From Clostridia bacterium (GTDB lineage Bacteria > Bacillota > Clostridia > Oscillospirales > Acutalibacteraceae), in NCBI GenBank assembly GCA_017465825.1, contig JAFTVI010000010.1, positions 1-35,329 on the forward strand: 35,329 bases of DNA, read 5' to 3'. The notes under the pieces were generated by a model. The model searched no databases and was not told the DNA's origin. It was given only the letters and a program-made list of their open reading frames with translations. Positions 15,874 to 23,588 of the stretch are shown here, piece after piece. The translations under genes and the position numbers were made by a program. Every line of letters begins with the position of its first letter. Position 1 is the stretch's first letter.

Positions 15874-17545
15874 TGGTTATTGACTCCTTCAGCTTTGCAA
15901 GAGCGATTTTCGTTTCTGCGGCTGTTTCACCGAGAAGAGATGCGATTTCCTGAACAATTCTCATCTGTTTTTCAACAACCTTATCGGCAACCTCTACAGT
16001 CTGCTTGCTGATGCTTTCTTTCTTTTCTCTTTCGTACTGTTCATCAGTTACGTCACGCATAATGCCTACAAGAAGTCTTGAATCACGGTCATACACGATA
16101 GTCTGTTCAACATATCGCTTATATTCAGCAAAGTACACACGCTCATTATGAATTCCGATTCCCGTGTCACGGACCTTCATAAAAGGTGTGGGGTCAAGAA
16201 TTCTTATGCACTGAGTGCCGAGAACATCAGAAGCATAGCGGATGTTCATAATCTCTCTTGCGGCTTTGTTGATCTGCTGAACTTCAAGCTGATCGTTAAG
16301 AACAATAAGTCCGTTGGGAGAATTATTAACGATCGTGTCCGAAAAGCTTTCAGCTTTATCTTTAAGGAAGGGCAGACACATTGAAATCTCCGCCTTACCC
16401 TGAATGATTGCAACCGCTTTTTCACGGCAGGTGTTATAACCGCAGGAGCCGCAATTCAACTCTTGCGTAGGTTTGAATTTACCCATCTGACGCAGAACAT
16501 TGTTTATTTCATAATCAGACGGCTGAGGTGAGCGCTGTTCAATAAACTCAAAATGTTTTTTCAGTTCTTTAGCTTTAGGCTGAGAAACCTCAAAATCTTT
16601 TTCTCCTGCATAATTCGTGATAGTAATATAATCTTTTACTGTTGCGGTACGGTGATACTTTTCCATAACGGGACCGCCCATACAACTGCCCACACAAGCT
16701 GACATTTCAATAAAGCATTTGTGAATTTTTCCGCTTTCAATGTCCTTAAGTGCGGCAATACAGTTTTCAACACCGTCAAGAGCAAGATATGTATATCCTG
16801 TGTTTTCCTGAGCCATTGTTTTGAGCACACCGCCCGTTGTGGGAAAGAAACGCGCACGTGAACAGATATCGTTATCCTTTTCCGGCTCGATTTCAATATT
16901 TTCTGATTTTAACCATTCGGTCAATTCCTCAAATGTGAGCACGGCATCAACAATACCGTCATAATGCTCTGCTTCATCTTTTTTTGCAACACAAGGTCCT
17001 ATAAATACTGTTTTAGCATTCTTATAGCGCTGCTTGATGTCATTACAATGTGCCTGCATAGGCGAAATAACGTCGGCAAGATATCCGAGAACAGCCGGAT
17101 GATGCTTCTGGATGAGAAGATTTATTGAATGACAGCAGGATGAAATGATAACATCCCTGTCATCCTCTTTTATCATTCTTTCATATTCATTTTTAACTAC
17201 TGTTGCACCGATTGCCGTTTCTTCAACATCATAAAAGCCGAGTTTTTTGAGAGCTTTTCTCATTGAGTTGATACCTGCACCGTCATAATTGGCAACAAAA
17301 GAGGGAGCAAGAGATACAATTACAGGTTCACCTGTCTGAAGCAGAACCTTTACTTTTTCTGTTTCATCAACAATTTCCTTTGCGTTCTGAGGGCATACAA
17401 CGAAACACTGTCCGCAAAGAATACACTCATTGCCGATGATATGAGCCTGATTACCTGAAAAACGGATTGCTTTTACGGGGCAATGACGAATACATTTATA
17501 ACAGTTTTTGCAGTTTGATTTTTTCAAAGTCAGACAATTCGGCAT
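15866..17545 (-). CDS. hydS: Sensory [FeFe]-hydrogenase with PAS domain (HydS type, group C)
   Basis: A 559-residue protein. Two N-terminal [4Fe-4S] motifs (NCKNCYKCIRHCP and CILCGQCFVVCP) lead to an H-cluster domain with SSCCHS (135-140), GPCVAKK (183-189) and ACVGSCMGGP (283-292). An extra Fe-S motif follows (C365, C368, C373, C390), then a PAS domain (about 400-500) and a coiled tail. The usual proline after the L1 cysteines is His. This layout is the putative H2-sensing group C. Signalling output would pass from the H-cluster through the PAS domain to partner proteins. It overlaps the phosphatase gene and follows the thioredoxin-like gene by 6 bp. Confidence 0.88.
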   Translation of the reverse strand: MPNCLTLKKSNCKNCYKCIRHCPVKAIRFSGNQAHIIGNECILCGQCFVVCPQNAKEIVDETEKVKVLLQTGEPVIVSLAPSFVANYDGAGINSMRKALKKLGFYDVEETAIGATVVKNEYERMIKEDDRDVIISSCCHSINLLIQKHHPAVLGYLADVISPMQAHCNDIKQRYKNAKTVFIGPCVAKKDEAEHYDGIVDAVLTFEELTEWLKSENIEIEPEKDNDICSRARFFPTTGGVLKTMAQENTGYTYLALDGVENCIAALKDIESGKIHKCFIEMSACVGSCMGGPVMEKYHRTATVKDYITITNYAGEKDFEVSQPKAKELKKHFEFIEQRSPQPSDYEINNVLRQMGKFKPTQELNCGSCGYNTCREKAVAIIQGKAEISMCLPFLKDKAESFSDTIVNNSPNGLIVLNDQLEVQQINKAAREIMNIRYASDVLGTQCIRILDPTPFMKVRDTGIGIHNERVYFAEYKRYVEQTIVYDRDSRLLVGIMRDVTDEQYEREKKESISKQTVEVADKVVEKQMRIVQEIASLLGETAAETKIALAKLKESITNE

Positions 17546-17551
17546 AATCCG

Positions 17552-17812
17552 TTACTTCCCTTCGATTTGGATTTTTTTAAGTACATTCTCCTCAAAAAAC
17601 TCTTTGAAGCTTTCTTTTTTGACACCGGTGTGAATATCATCATCAATCTGGACAGTAACACCAATACGGTTACACTTGCCGATACAGAAGCTTCCGGCAA
17701 GTGCAACCTCGTCTTCAAGATGATAATCACTGACGGCTTTCTGCAGAAGCTCCACGATTTCGGGAGAACCCTTTAAGTGGCAGGAGCTGCCTACACAAAC
17801 CTGAATCAGCAT
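17552..17812 (-). CDS. [2Fe-2S] thioredoxin-like ferredoxin, second copy
   Basis: An 86-residue protein of the thioredoxin-like [2Fe-2S] ferredoxin family, related to NuoE/HydC-type subunits. Ligands are C6, C11, C43 and C47 (VCVGSSCHLKGS and GSFCIGKC). It is a diverged paralogue of the next gene upstream, from which it is separated by one base. It probably passes electrons between a carrier and the hydrogenases, or acts as a redox input for signalling. Confidence 0.88.
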   Translation of the reverse strand: MLIQVCVGSSCHLKGSPEIVELLQKAVSDYHLEDEVALAGSFCIGKCNRIGVTVQIDDDIHTGVKKESFKEFFEENVLKKIQIEGK

Positions 17813-17813
17813 A

Positions 17814-18053
17814 TTATACCTTTCCCTTTATGTTCTTTTCAAAGAACTCGTCTACAGTTTCGGGAGTAACAGAATAGAAATCGTTATCTACCGTTACACA
17901 AACACCCTGCTGACATTTGCCCATACAGAATGTGCCGCCGAGCTCAACCTTATCGCCGAGATTGTTTTCACTGATAAGATACTGAAGCTGTTCTACTACC
18001 TGACGTGAACCTTTAATGTGACAAGAACTACCTATACATACAGTTACTTTCAT
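17814..18053 (-). CDS. [2Fe-2S] thioredoxin-like ferredoxin, first copy
   Basis: A 79-residue member of the same family as 17552-17812. Cysteines C6, C11, C43 and C47 are at identical positions (VCIGSSCHIKGS and GTFCMGKC). The tandem arrangement points to a duplication followed by divergence outside the cluster-binding motifs. It lies 13 bp after the kinase gene. Confidence 0.88.
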   Translation of the reverse strand: MKVTVCIGSSCHIKGSRQVVEQLQYLISENNLGDKVELGGTFCMGKCQQGVCVTVDNDFYSVTPETVDEFFEKNIKGKV

Positions 18054-18066
18054 TGCTATTAACTCC

Positions 18067-18816
18067 TTATTCGTAATCTACAACATCAACCCAGGAAAGA
18101 AGGAATTCTCTTTCTTTCTCATTGCCCTTTACTGACTGTGATGCGGCAACGATGGGCATCCATTTCTGAACATACTGCTTTGCTGTATTGCTCTTTTTGC
18201 AGAACAGGTCAAGATATGTCTTTGCACCTTCAATATCACCGTTAAGCCAGAAGAGAAGATATGTTCTTGCGGCGTCTGCAGATGCATTACCCTGAGTTGC
18301 GTGTGACCAGTCAAGAATATAAGGCGTGCCGTCTTCTGTGATTATAATGTTTGAAGGGTTAAAGTCACCGTGACAAACCTTTTTGTGCTTGGGCATACCC
18401 TCAAGGCGTGTGTGAAGGTCGTATCTTGTTGTTGCATCAAGCTCGCTGATACCGATTTTTCTGTTCATTTTATCTTTAAGCTTGTTAAGGAGTGCGCATT
18501 CCTTTGAATGAACATTAAGCTGGAGGTCAACAAGAAGCTCAATGTATTCATTTTTCTTTTCAGCATCTTCATCCATAAGCTGCTGGAGAGTCTTACCCTT
18601 GATGTACTCTGAAACGATAGCCCATTTGCCGTCAATCATTGTTACCTCAAGAACTTTAGGAATATTAAGACCTGTTTCCTCTATTCTTGCCTGATTGAGC
18701 GCTTCATTGAGAACATCTGCTTTGGAATAGTCTGAATTAAACACCTTAATACATCTGTCACCGTCACGGTAGATAGTTTTGCTGTTTCTTACTGCTATTA
18801 CTCTGTCAAGTTTCAT
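18067..18816 (-). CDS. APH-fold phosphotransferase (kinase)
   Basis: A 249-residue kinase of the aminoglycoside/choline phosphotransferase fold. It has a nucleotide-binding lysine in CIKVF (K24), the catalytic loop VCHGDFNPSNIII (HGDxxxxN) and the metal-binding Asp in YILDWSHA. All catalytic residues are present, so it should be active. Members phosphorylate small molecules or, in some families, proteins. Co-transcription with a PP2C phosphatase and a sensory hydrogenase argues for a regulatory target rather than drug resistance. It lies 18 bp after adhE. Confidence 0.85.
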   Translation of the reverse strand: MKLDRVIAVRNSKTIYRDGDRCIKVFNSDYSKADVLNEALNQARIEETGLNIPKVLEVTMIDGKWAIVSEYIKGKTLQQLMDEDAEKKNEYIELLVDLQLNVHSKECALLNKLKDKMNRKIGISELDATTRYDLHTRLEGMPKHKKVCHGDFNPSNIIITEDGTPYILDWSHATQGNASADAARTYLLFWLNGDIEGAKTYLDLFCKKSNTAKQYVQKWMPIVAASQSVKGNEKEREFLLSWVDVVDYE

Positions 18817-18834
18817 TTGCTGTTCCTCCCTTAA

Positions 18835-21537
18835 TTATGCTTTTTTACCTTTACGGTATGTTACTTTTACTTCGTCAACCTTTGAGCTTTCTTCAATGTC
18901 TGCTGCTGTGGGCATTTTCTTCTCAACGAAGTGCTTGCCGTAGTAAGCGTTGAGATACATCTGCTTGATTTCGCTCATAAGAGGATAACGGGGGTTGGCA
19001 CCTGTACACTGGTCATCAAATGCCTGTTCAACCATTTCATCAAGGTTGTCAAGGAATACCTTTTCATCAATACCGTAGTCCTTGATTGTTTCCTTGATGC
19101 CGACTTTTGTCTTAAGGTCATTTATAGCATTTATAAGGTTTTCAAGTTTTTCCTTGTCGCTGTTGCCGCCAAGACCGAGATAATCGGCAATTTCTGCATA
19201 TCTTGCAAGAGTATGGGGATGGTCATACTGTGAGAACGTACCCATTTTTGCAGGAGCCTCGGAAGCATTGAAACGCAGAACCTCTTCAATCATAAGCGCA
19301 TTTGCTACACCGTGAGGAAGATGATGGAAAGCGCCAAGCTTGTGAGCCATTGAGTGACATACACCAAGGAATGCATTCGCGAATGCCATACCTGCCATTG
19401 TTGCGGCGTTTGCCATTTTTTCTCTTGCTTCAATGTCTGTCTGACCGTTTTCATATGCACGGGGAAGATATTTAAAGATGTTTTTAAGAGCCTGAAGAGC
19501 AAGACCGTCTGTGTAATCAGTTGCAAGCATTGCTGCATATGCTTCAACAGCGTGTGTTACCGCGTCGATACCTGATGCAGCTGTAAGTCCTTTAGGTGCT
19601 GACATATGGAAATCTGTATCAATAATTGCCATATTGGGAAGGAGCTCGTAATCGGCAAGAGGATACTTGACACCTGTTGATTCGTCTGTGATAACTGCAA
19701 AAGGTGTAACCTCTGAGCCTGTACCTGCTGATGTGGGAACAGCTATAAAATATGCTTTTTCGCCCATCTTGGGGAATGTGTAAACTCTCTTACGGATATC
19801 GATGAATCTCATTGCCATATCCATAAAGTCTGCATCGGGATGCTCGTACATAACCCACATAATCTTTGCGGCATCCATTGCAGAACCGCCGCCGAGAGCA
19901 ATGATTGTATCGGGCTTGAATGCAGCCATCTGAGCTGCGCCTTCCTTTGCATTGCCGAGTGTGGGGTCGGGCTGAACATTAAAGAATGTTGTATGTGCAA
20001 TGCCCATTTCGTCAAGTTTGTCAGTTATGGGCTTTGTATAACCGTTTTCATAAAGGAATGTATCTGTAACGATAAATGCTTTTTTGGAACCACGTACTGT
20101 ACGAAGCTCATCAAGAGCAACAGGTAAGCATCCTTTCTTAATGTATACCTTTTCAGGCGCACGGAACCAAAGCATATTTTCCCTTCTTTCTGCTACTGTC
20201 TTAATATTGATAAGGTGTTTAACGCCAACGTTGTCTGATACTGAGTTGCCGCCCCAGGAACCGCAACCGAGCGTGAGTGAGGGAGCAAGCTTAAAGTTGT
20301 AAAGGTCACCGATACCGCCGTGTGATGAAGGCGTGTTAACAAGAATACGGCAAGTCTTCATTCTTGCGGCAAACTCACTGAGCTTTTCTGTTTCTGTAAT
20401 TTCGTTAAGATATACGGAAGATGTGTGACCGTAACCGCCGTCTGCAACAAGGTGTTCAGCTTTGCAGAGTGCATCTTCAAAATCTGTTGCCTTGTACATA
20501 GCAAGAACGGGAGAAAGTTTTTCGTGTGCAAATTCCTCGCTGATATCAACACTTTCAACTTCACCGATAAGGATTTTTGTTCCTTCGGGAACTGTTACGC
20601 CTGCAAGTTCTGCAATTTTTGCGGCAGGCTGACCAACAATCTTAGCATTGAGAGCGCCGTTGATGATGATTGTTTTTCTTACTTTTTCTGTTTCTGCAGG
20701 GTCAAGGAAGTAACAGCCTCTTGCGGCAAATTCGCTCTTAACCGCATCATAGATGCTTTCGAGAACGATTACTGACTGCTCGGAAGCACAAATCATACCG
20801 TTATCGAATGTCTTTGAGTGAATTATTGAGTTAACAGCAAGAAGAATGTCTGCACTGTCGTCAATTATTGCGGGAGTGTTACCTGCACCAACACCGAGAG
20901 CCGGCTTGCCGCTTGAATATGCTGCCTTAACCATTCCGGGACCGCCTGTTGCGAGGATGATATCTGCTTCCTTCATTACTGTGTTTGTCATTTCAAGAGA
21001 AGGAACGTCAATCCAGTCAATGATTCCTTCGGGAGCGCCTGCTGCTACTGCGGCTTCAAGAACCAGCTTTGCAGCAGCAATTGTGGAGTTCTTTGCTCTG
21101 GGGTGAGGAGAAATAATGATTGCATTACGTGTTTTAAGAGCAATGAGACACTTGAAAATTGCAGTTGATGTGGGGTTTGTTGTGGGAATAACGGCAGCAA
21201 CAACACCGATAGGTTCAGCAACTTTTTTGATTCCGAAAGCCTTATCTTCTTCGATAACGCCACAGGTTTTCGTTTCCTTGTAAGCATTGTAAATATACTC
21301 TGCGGCATAGTTGTTTTTGATAACCTTATCCTCAACAACGCCCATACCTGTTTCTTCAACCGCCATTTTAGCAAGAGAGATTCTTGCCTTGTTTGCGGCA
21401 GAAGCTGCTGCAAGAAAAATTTTGTCAACCTGCTCCTGAGTGTAGGTAGCAAACTTCTTCTGAGCTTCTCTTGTGTTCGAGATAGCTTCCTGAAGTTTTT
21501 CAACGCTATCTACAATTGCGTAATTTTTAGTTTCCAT
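18835..21537 (-). CDS. adhE: Bifunctional acetaldehyde-CoA/alcohol dehydrogenase AdhE
   Basis: A 900-residue cytosolic enzyme reducing acetyl-CoA to ethanol with two NADH, the main fermentative electron sink besides H2. The N-terminal ALDH half has GVGAGNTPA and the catalytic Cys in NGMICASEQS. The C-terminal iron-dependent ADH half has GGGSAMDAAK and the metal-binding HSMAHKLGAFHHLPHG. The start METKNYAIVD follows AGGAGG; an earlier in-frame start has none. It is the first gene of the seven-gene operon. A Rex-like palindrome upstream (21608-21629) fits NADH-responsive control. Confidence 0.97.
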   Translation of the reverse strand: METKNYAIVDSVEKLQEAISNTREAQKKFATYTQEQVDKIFLAAASAANKARISLAKMAVEETGMGVVEDKVIKNNYAAEYIYNAYKETKTCGVIEEDKAFGIKKVAEPIGVVAAVIPTTNPTSTAIFKCLIALKTRNAIIISPHPRAKNSTIAAAKLVLEAAVAAGAPEGIIDWIDVPSLEMTNTVMKEADIILATGGPGMVKAAYSSGKPALGVGAGNTPAIIDDSADILLAVNSIIHSKTFDNGMICASEQSVIVLESIYDAVKSEFAARGCYFLDPAETEKVRKTIIINGALNAKIVGQPAAKIAELAGVTVPEGTKILIGEVESVDISEEFAHEKLSPVLAMYKATDFEDALCKAEHLVADGGYGHTSSVYLNEITETEKLSEFAARMKTCRILVNTPSSHGGIGDLYNFKLAPSLTLGCGSWGGNSVSDNVGVKHLINIKTVAERRENMLWFRAPEKVYIKKGCLPVALDELRTVRGSKKAFIVTDTFLYENGYTKPITDKLDEMGIAHTTFFNVQPDPTLGNAKEGAAQMAAFKPDTIIALGGGSAMDAAKIMWVMYEHPDADFMDMAMRFIDIRKRVYTFPKMGEKAYFIAVPTSAGTGSEVTPFAVITDESTGVKYPLADYELLPNMAIIDTDFHMSAPKGLTAASGIDAVTHAVEAYAAMLATDYTDGLALQALKNIFKYLPRAYENGQTDIEAREKMANAATMAGMAFANAFLGVCHSMAHKLGAFHHLPHGVANALMIEEVLRFNASEAPAKMGTFSQYDHPHTLARYAEIADYLGLGGNSDKEKLENLINAINDLKTKVGIKETIKDYGIDEKVFLDNLDEMVEQAFDDQCTGANPRYPLMSEIKQMYLNAYYGKHFVEKKMPTAADIEESSKVDEVKVTYRKGKKA

Positions 21538-21579
21538 TTGTATCCTCCTGAACATTATTTACCAAAATAGTATATTGTC

Positions 21580-21603
21580 ATACAGGCGTGAATGTTCCTG
21601 TAT
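21580..21603. promoter_or_regulatory. Inverted repeat in the adhE leader
   Basis: ATACAGG (21580-21586) and CCTGTAT (21597-21603) are perfect complementary arms with a 10-nt gap. They lie between the Rex-like site and the adhE ribosome site. This could be an RNA hairpin in the 5' leader or an operator. Confidence 0.45.
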
Positions 21604-21607
21604 CTGA

Positions 21608-21629
21608 CTTTGTTATTATTTTAACAAAG
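21608..21629. promoter_or_regulatory. Rex-like operator upstream of adhE
   Basis: TTGTTATTATTTTAACAA (21610-21627), flanked by matching C/G ends, differs at one position from the Rex consensus TTGTTAAnnnnTTAACAA. Rex represses fermentation genes, notably adhE, when NADH is low relative to NAD+ (established in Firmicutes). No rex gene is in the window. Confidence 0.75.
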
Positions 21630-21664
21630 TTTCTCGTTTAGGGGAATTCTTAATTCATATAACC

Positions 21665-21688
21665 GGTGTTATCATTTTCGATAACACC
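21665..21688. promoter_or_regulatory. Palindrome between lysR and adhE
   Basis: GGTGTTATC (21665-21673) and GATAACACC (21680-21688) are perfect 9-bp arms with a 6-nt gap. Neither strand has a proper T-tract after it, so an operator, perhaps for the adjacent LysR protein, is more likely than a terminator. Confidence 0.5.
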
Positions 21689-21690
21689 AA

Positions 21691-21718
21691 AAGAAAACCG
21701 TTCTCAACACGAGAACGG
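21691..21718 (-). terminator. Terminator after lysR
   Basis: CCGTTCTC (21698-21705) and GAGAACGG (21711-21718) form a perfect stem with a 5-nt loop. TTTTCTTTT follows on the minus strand, 9 bp past the lysR stop. Confidence 0.75.
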
Positions 21719-21726
21719 TCATAAAA

Positions 21727-22647
21727 CTATAAATATTTCCTTTTAGCTTCGCACAGTTCTGTAATGAACTGTCTGTCAAGTTTCGATAATTTGTATCCGT
21801 TTTTGTAAATCAGAACATCCTTATAGATTTTCTTGTTATCCACGCATTTTTTCTGAACAAGATTATATCTTTTCAGTAAGCTTTCCGGCGCGGGAGAAAC
21901 CCACATAAAGGTCTCGGGGTTATTTGAAAGCAAATCAAACTGACTTGCTCTTTCAAAGATGAATATACGGCGGTCGATATTATCCGGGAGTTCTTCCTTT
22001 ACCACTTTTGAAAGCGGCATAGACGGAACATAGGGGTCCGCGTGCGCAATTTCAATGTAATCTGCAAGGTCATCAAAGGTTATTACTTCTTTTTTTGCTA
22101 AAGGATTATCTGCACTCATTATCAGCGAATAAGTAAACTCTGTGACCAACTCATAACAGAAACCTTTTTCTTCAAGCATTGTTTTGAAATACTTGTCATA
22201 ATTCTCTGCGTATCTTATAATGCCCAGCTTATAATCGTGTTCGAGCATATTACGGATTGTGCGTTGAGAATTTGTTTCCTTATAAAAGATTTCTGCAGCT
22301 TCTTTTGAAAGTGCCTTTGAGAACTGCGAAAAAGCTTCTGAAATATAACAGGCACGGGGTACTGAAATTGAAAACTTCTGTTTTTTTGATGCACCTTTTT
22401 TATAAAAGTTTTCAACCTCTTCAATCTGACTGAGAATTCCTTTTGCGTAATTTATGAATTCTTCACCCTCTGGAGTGAGCTCCATACCTTTTGCAGTACG
22501 GTCAAAAATTGCAATGCCTATGTCGGATTCGAGTTCCTTTATAGAACGGCTGACATTGGGTGCTGCAATAAGAAGCGTTTCAGCCGCCTTGTTTAATGAA
22601 CCGGCTTTTGCAACTTCCACCGCATATTTCATATGTAATATATTCAC
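21727..22647 (-). CDS. LysR-family transcriptional regulator
   Basis: A 306-residue regulator with an N-terminal winged helix-turn-helix (FAVEVAKAGSLNKAAE-like, residues about 8-65, containing SRSIKELESDIG) and a C-terminal effector-binding domain from about 90. Translation starts at GTG, preceded by GAGGTGAG. It is transcribed in the same direction as adhE, 190 bp upstream, and is separated from it by a terminator and a palindrome. LysR proteins usually act on neighbouring genes, so the adhE operon is a candidate target; the effector cannot be read from sequence. Confidence 0.88.
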   Translation of the reverse strand: MNILHMKYAVEVAKAGSLNKAAETLLIAAPNVSRSIKELESDIGIAIFDRTAKGMELTPEGEEFINYAKGILSQIEEVENFYKKGASKKQKFSISVPRACYISEAFSQFSKALSKEAAEIFYKETNSQRTIRNMLEHDYKLGIIRYAENYDKYFKTMLEEKGFCYELVTEFTYSLIMSADNPLAKKEVITFDDLADYIEIAHADPYVPSMPLSKVVKEELPDNIDRRIFIFERASQFDLLSNNPETFMWVSPAPESLLKRYNLVQKKCVDNKKIYKDVLIYKNGYKLSKLDRQFITELCEAKRKYL

Positions 22648-22681
22648 AGATACTCACCTCTTTTCAAAGTATCACAAATTT

Positions 22682-22710
22682 ATTATACACCTTTTTTTGT
22701 TGGCATTCAA
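22682..22710 (-). promoter_or_regulatory. Promoter of the lysR gene
   Basis: On the minus strand, TTGAAT (22710-22705), 17-nt spacer, TATAAT (22687-22682). The start is about 27 nt before the GTG. Confidence 0.75.
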
Positions 22711-22809
22711 CACAAATTAAAAAGTTTTGATTTTTTTGCTATCTGTATAATCTGAAAAAGTTCAATTTTATCCCTTTGCCGCTGTTAATTATTGTTCAGC
22801 CTATTGTGA

Positions 22810-22899
22810 ATCATTACCGCTTTTGAAAATCCCGCTAAAGAGGAAAATATAGTCCTTGAAGCAAGACAAGGCGTTGCCGTAGAATATCTCACGGCATAA
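22810..22899 (+). pseudogene. Short coding-like remnant in the 22.7-23.5 kb gap
   Basis: A start-less plus-strand frame reads AFENPAKEENIVLEARQG and ends at TAA (22897-22899). The composition is protein-like but I do not recognise it. The stretch 22648-23588 holds no convincing full-length gene, only this piece, three hairpins and the small transcript at 23117-23263. Confidence 0.25.
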
Positions 22900-22906
22900 C
22901 AAAAAA

Positions 22907-22927
22907 GAGCAGGCACAAAACCTGCTC
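22907..22927 (-). terminator. Minus-strand terminator 1 in the gap
   Basis: GAGCAGG (22907-22913) and CCTGCTC (22921-22927), 7-nt loop, followed on the minus strand by TTTTTTG. No gene feeding into it from the right was identified. Confidence 0.65.
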
Positions 22928-22969
22928 GATACATAATAATTTTAACTATGAGGAAATGTAAAAAAGAAA

Positions 22970-23002
22970 AGTGAGTATTCACTTGTGTTATGAATACTCA
23001 CT
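22970..23002 (-). terminator. Minus-strand hairpin 2 in the gap, 12-bp perfect stem
   Basis: AGTGAGTATTCA (22970-22981) and TGAATACTCACT (22991-23002) pair perfectly around a 9-nt loop. TTTTCTTTTTT follows on the minus strand. Two terminators in series that face the lysR promoter may insulate it from readthrough. Confidence 0.65.
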
Positions 23003-23116
23003 ATGGTGCGAGTGTTCATAAGGGATTTACTCAAAATACAAGTAAAACCGGCTTCAAACATAGTATTCTGCACTCCCTACATTGCTTAAACAGAGTAAAA
23101 AGAAAGGACAAATACT

Positions 23117-23242
23117 ATGAAAACTAACAATACTTCTTACAGAATCCATCAACGAAAATCAGACGAACACCTACTACATCTTCACATGCGGCTTCGCCGT
23201 GAAAGAGGAAATCTGACAGAAAAGAGAACGAACCAAGGTTGA
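23117..23242 (+). CDS. Possible 41-residue ORF or 3' gene remnant ahead of a terminator
   Basis: An ATG with GAAAGGAC about 8 nt upstream opens a 41-codon frame (MKTNNTSYRIHQRKSDEH...) ending at TGA 23240-23242. A terminator follows at once. The +2 frame over the same DNA is also protein-like (TNTYYIFTCGFAVKEEI) but has no start. Which frame, if either, is translated cannot be decided here. A small RNA or the decayed end of a mobile-element gene is equally possible. Confidence 0.3.
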   Translation: MKTNNTSYRIHQRKSDEHLLHLHMRLRRERGNLTEKRTNQG

Positions 23243-23263
23243 AAAAGGATTTGGTTCTTTTTT
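23230..23263 (+). terminator. Terminator of the small 23.1-kb transcript
   Basis: GAACCAA (23230-23236) pairs with TTGGTTC (23251-23257). Six T residues follow. The reverse direction has no comparable T-tract. Confidence 0.7.
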
Positions 23264-23494
23264 CATGACAGGGCACTATTTTTAAATAATTGAATAAGAG
23301 ATTACTCCAAATTCCATATAATTGTATTTTAGGGCGTCTGATTTGTGCAAAAGACAAGTGTTCGAAGTTAGCCTCTTTACTTATGATATAGTAAAAATAT
23401 AAAAACAAAAAAATCCCCATTGCCAAAATAACAAATCTGTAACTGTTAATTGGTCGGATGCACCTTCAATCACATAGGCATTTCATGTTTGCGG

Positions 23495-23523
23495 TTGACA
23501 ACACCTTTTTTTGCTGATAAAAT
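23495..23523 (+). promoter_or_regulatory. Promoter of the sigma-factor operon
   Basis: TTGACA (23495-23500), 17-nt spacer, TAAAAT (23518-23523). It is a strong housekeeping-type promoter about 65 nt before the translation start. Confidence 0.8.
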
Positions 23524-23588
23524 ATTTAATAATTTCAGAAAATAAAAGGCTATAAAGTTTTTTGATAAAATCAAGAGGAGAACTAACA

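Noticed and set aside
23124-23426. 100-residue minus-strand frame
   Set aside because: No ribosome site, Phe/Leu-rich low-complexity start, and it runs antisense through a plus-strand terminator. More likely chance openness in AT-rich DNA.
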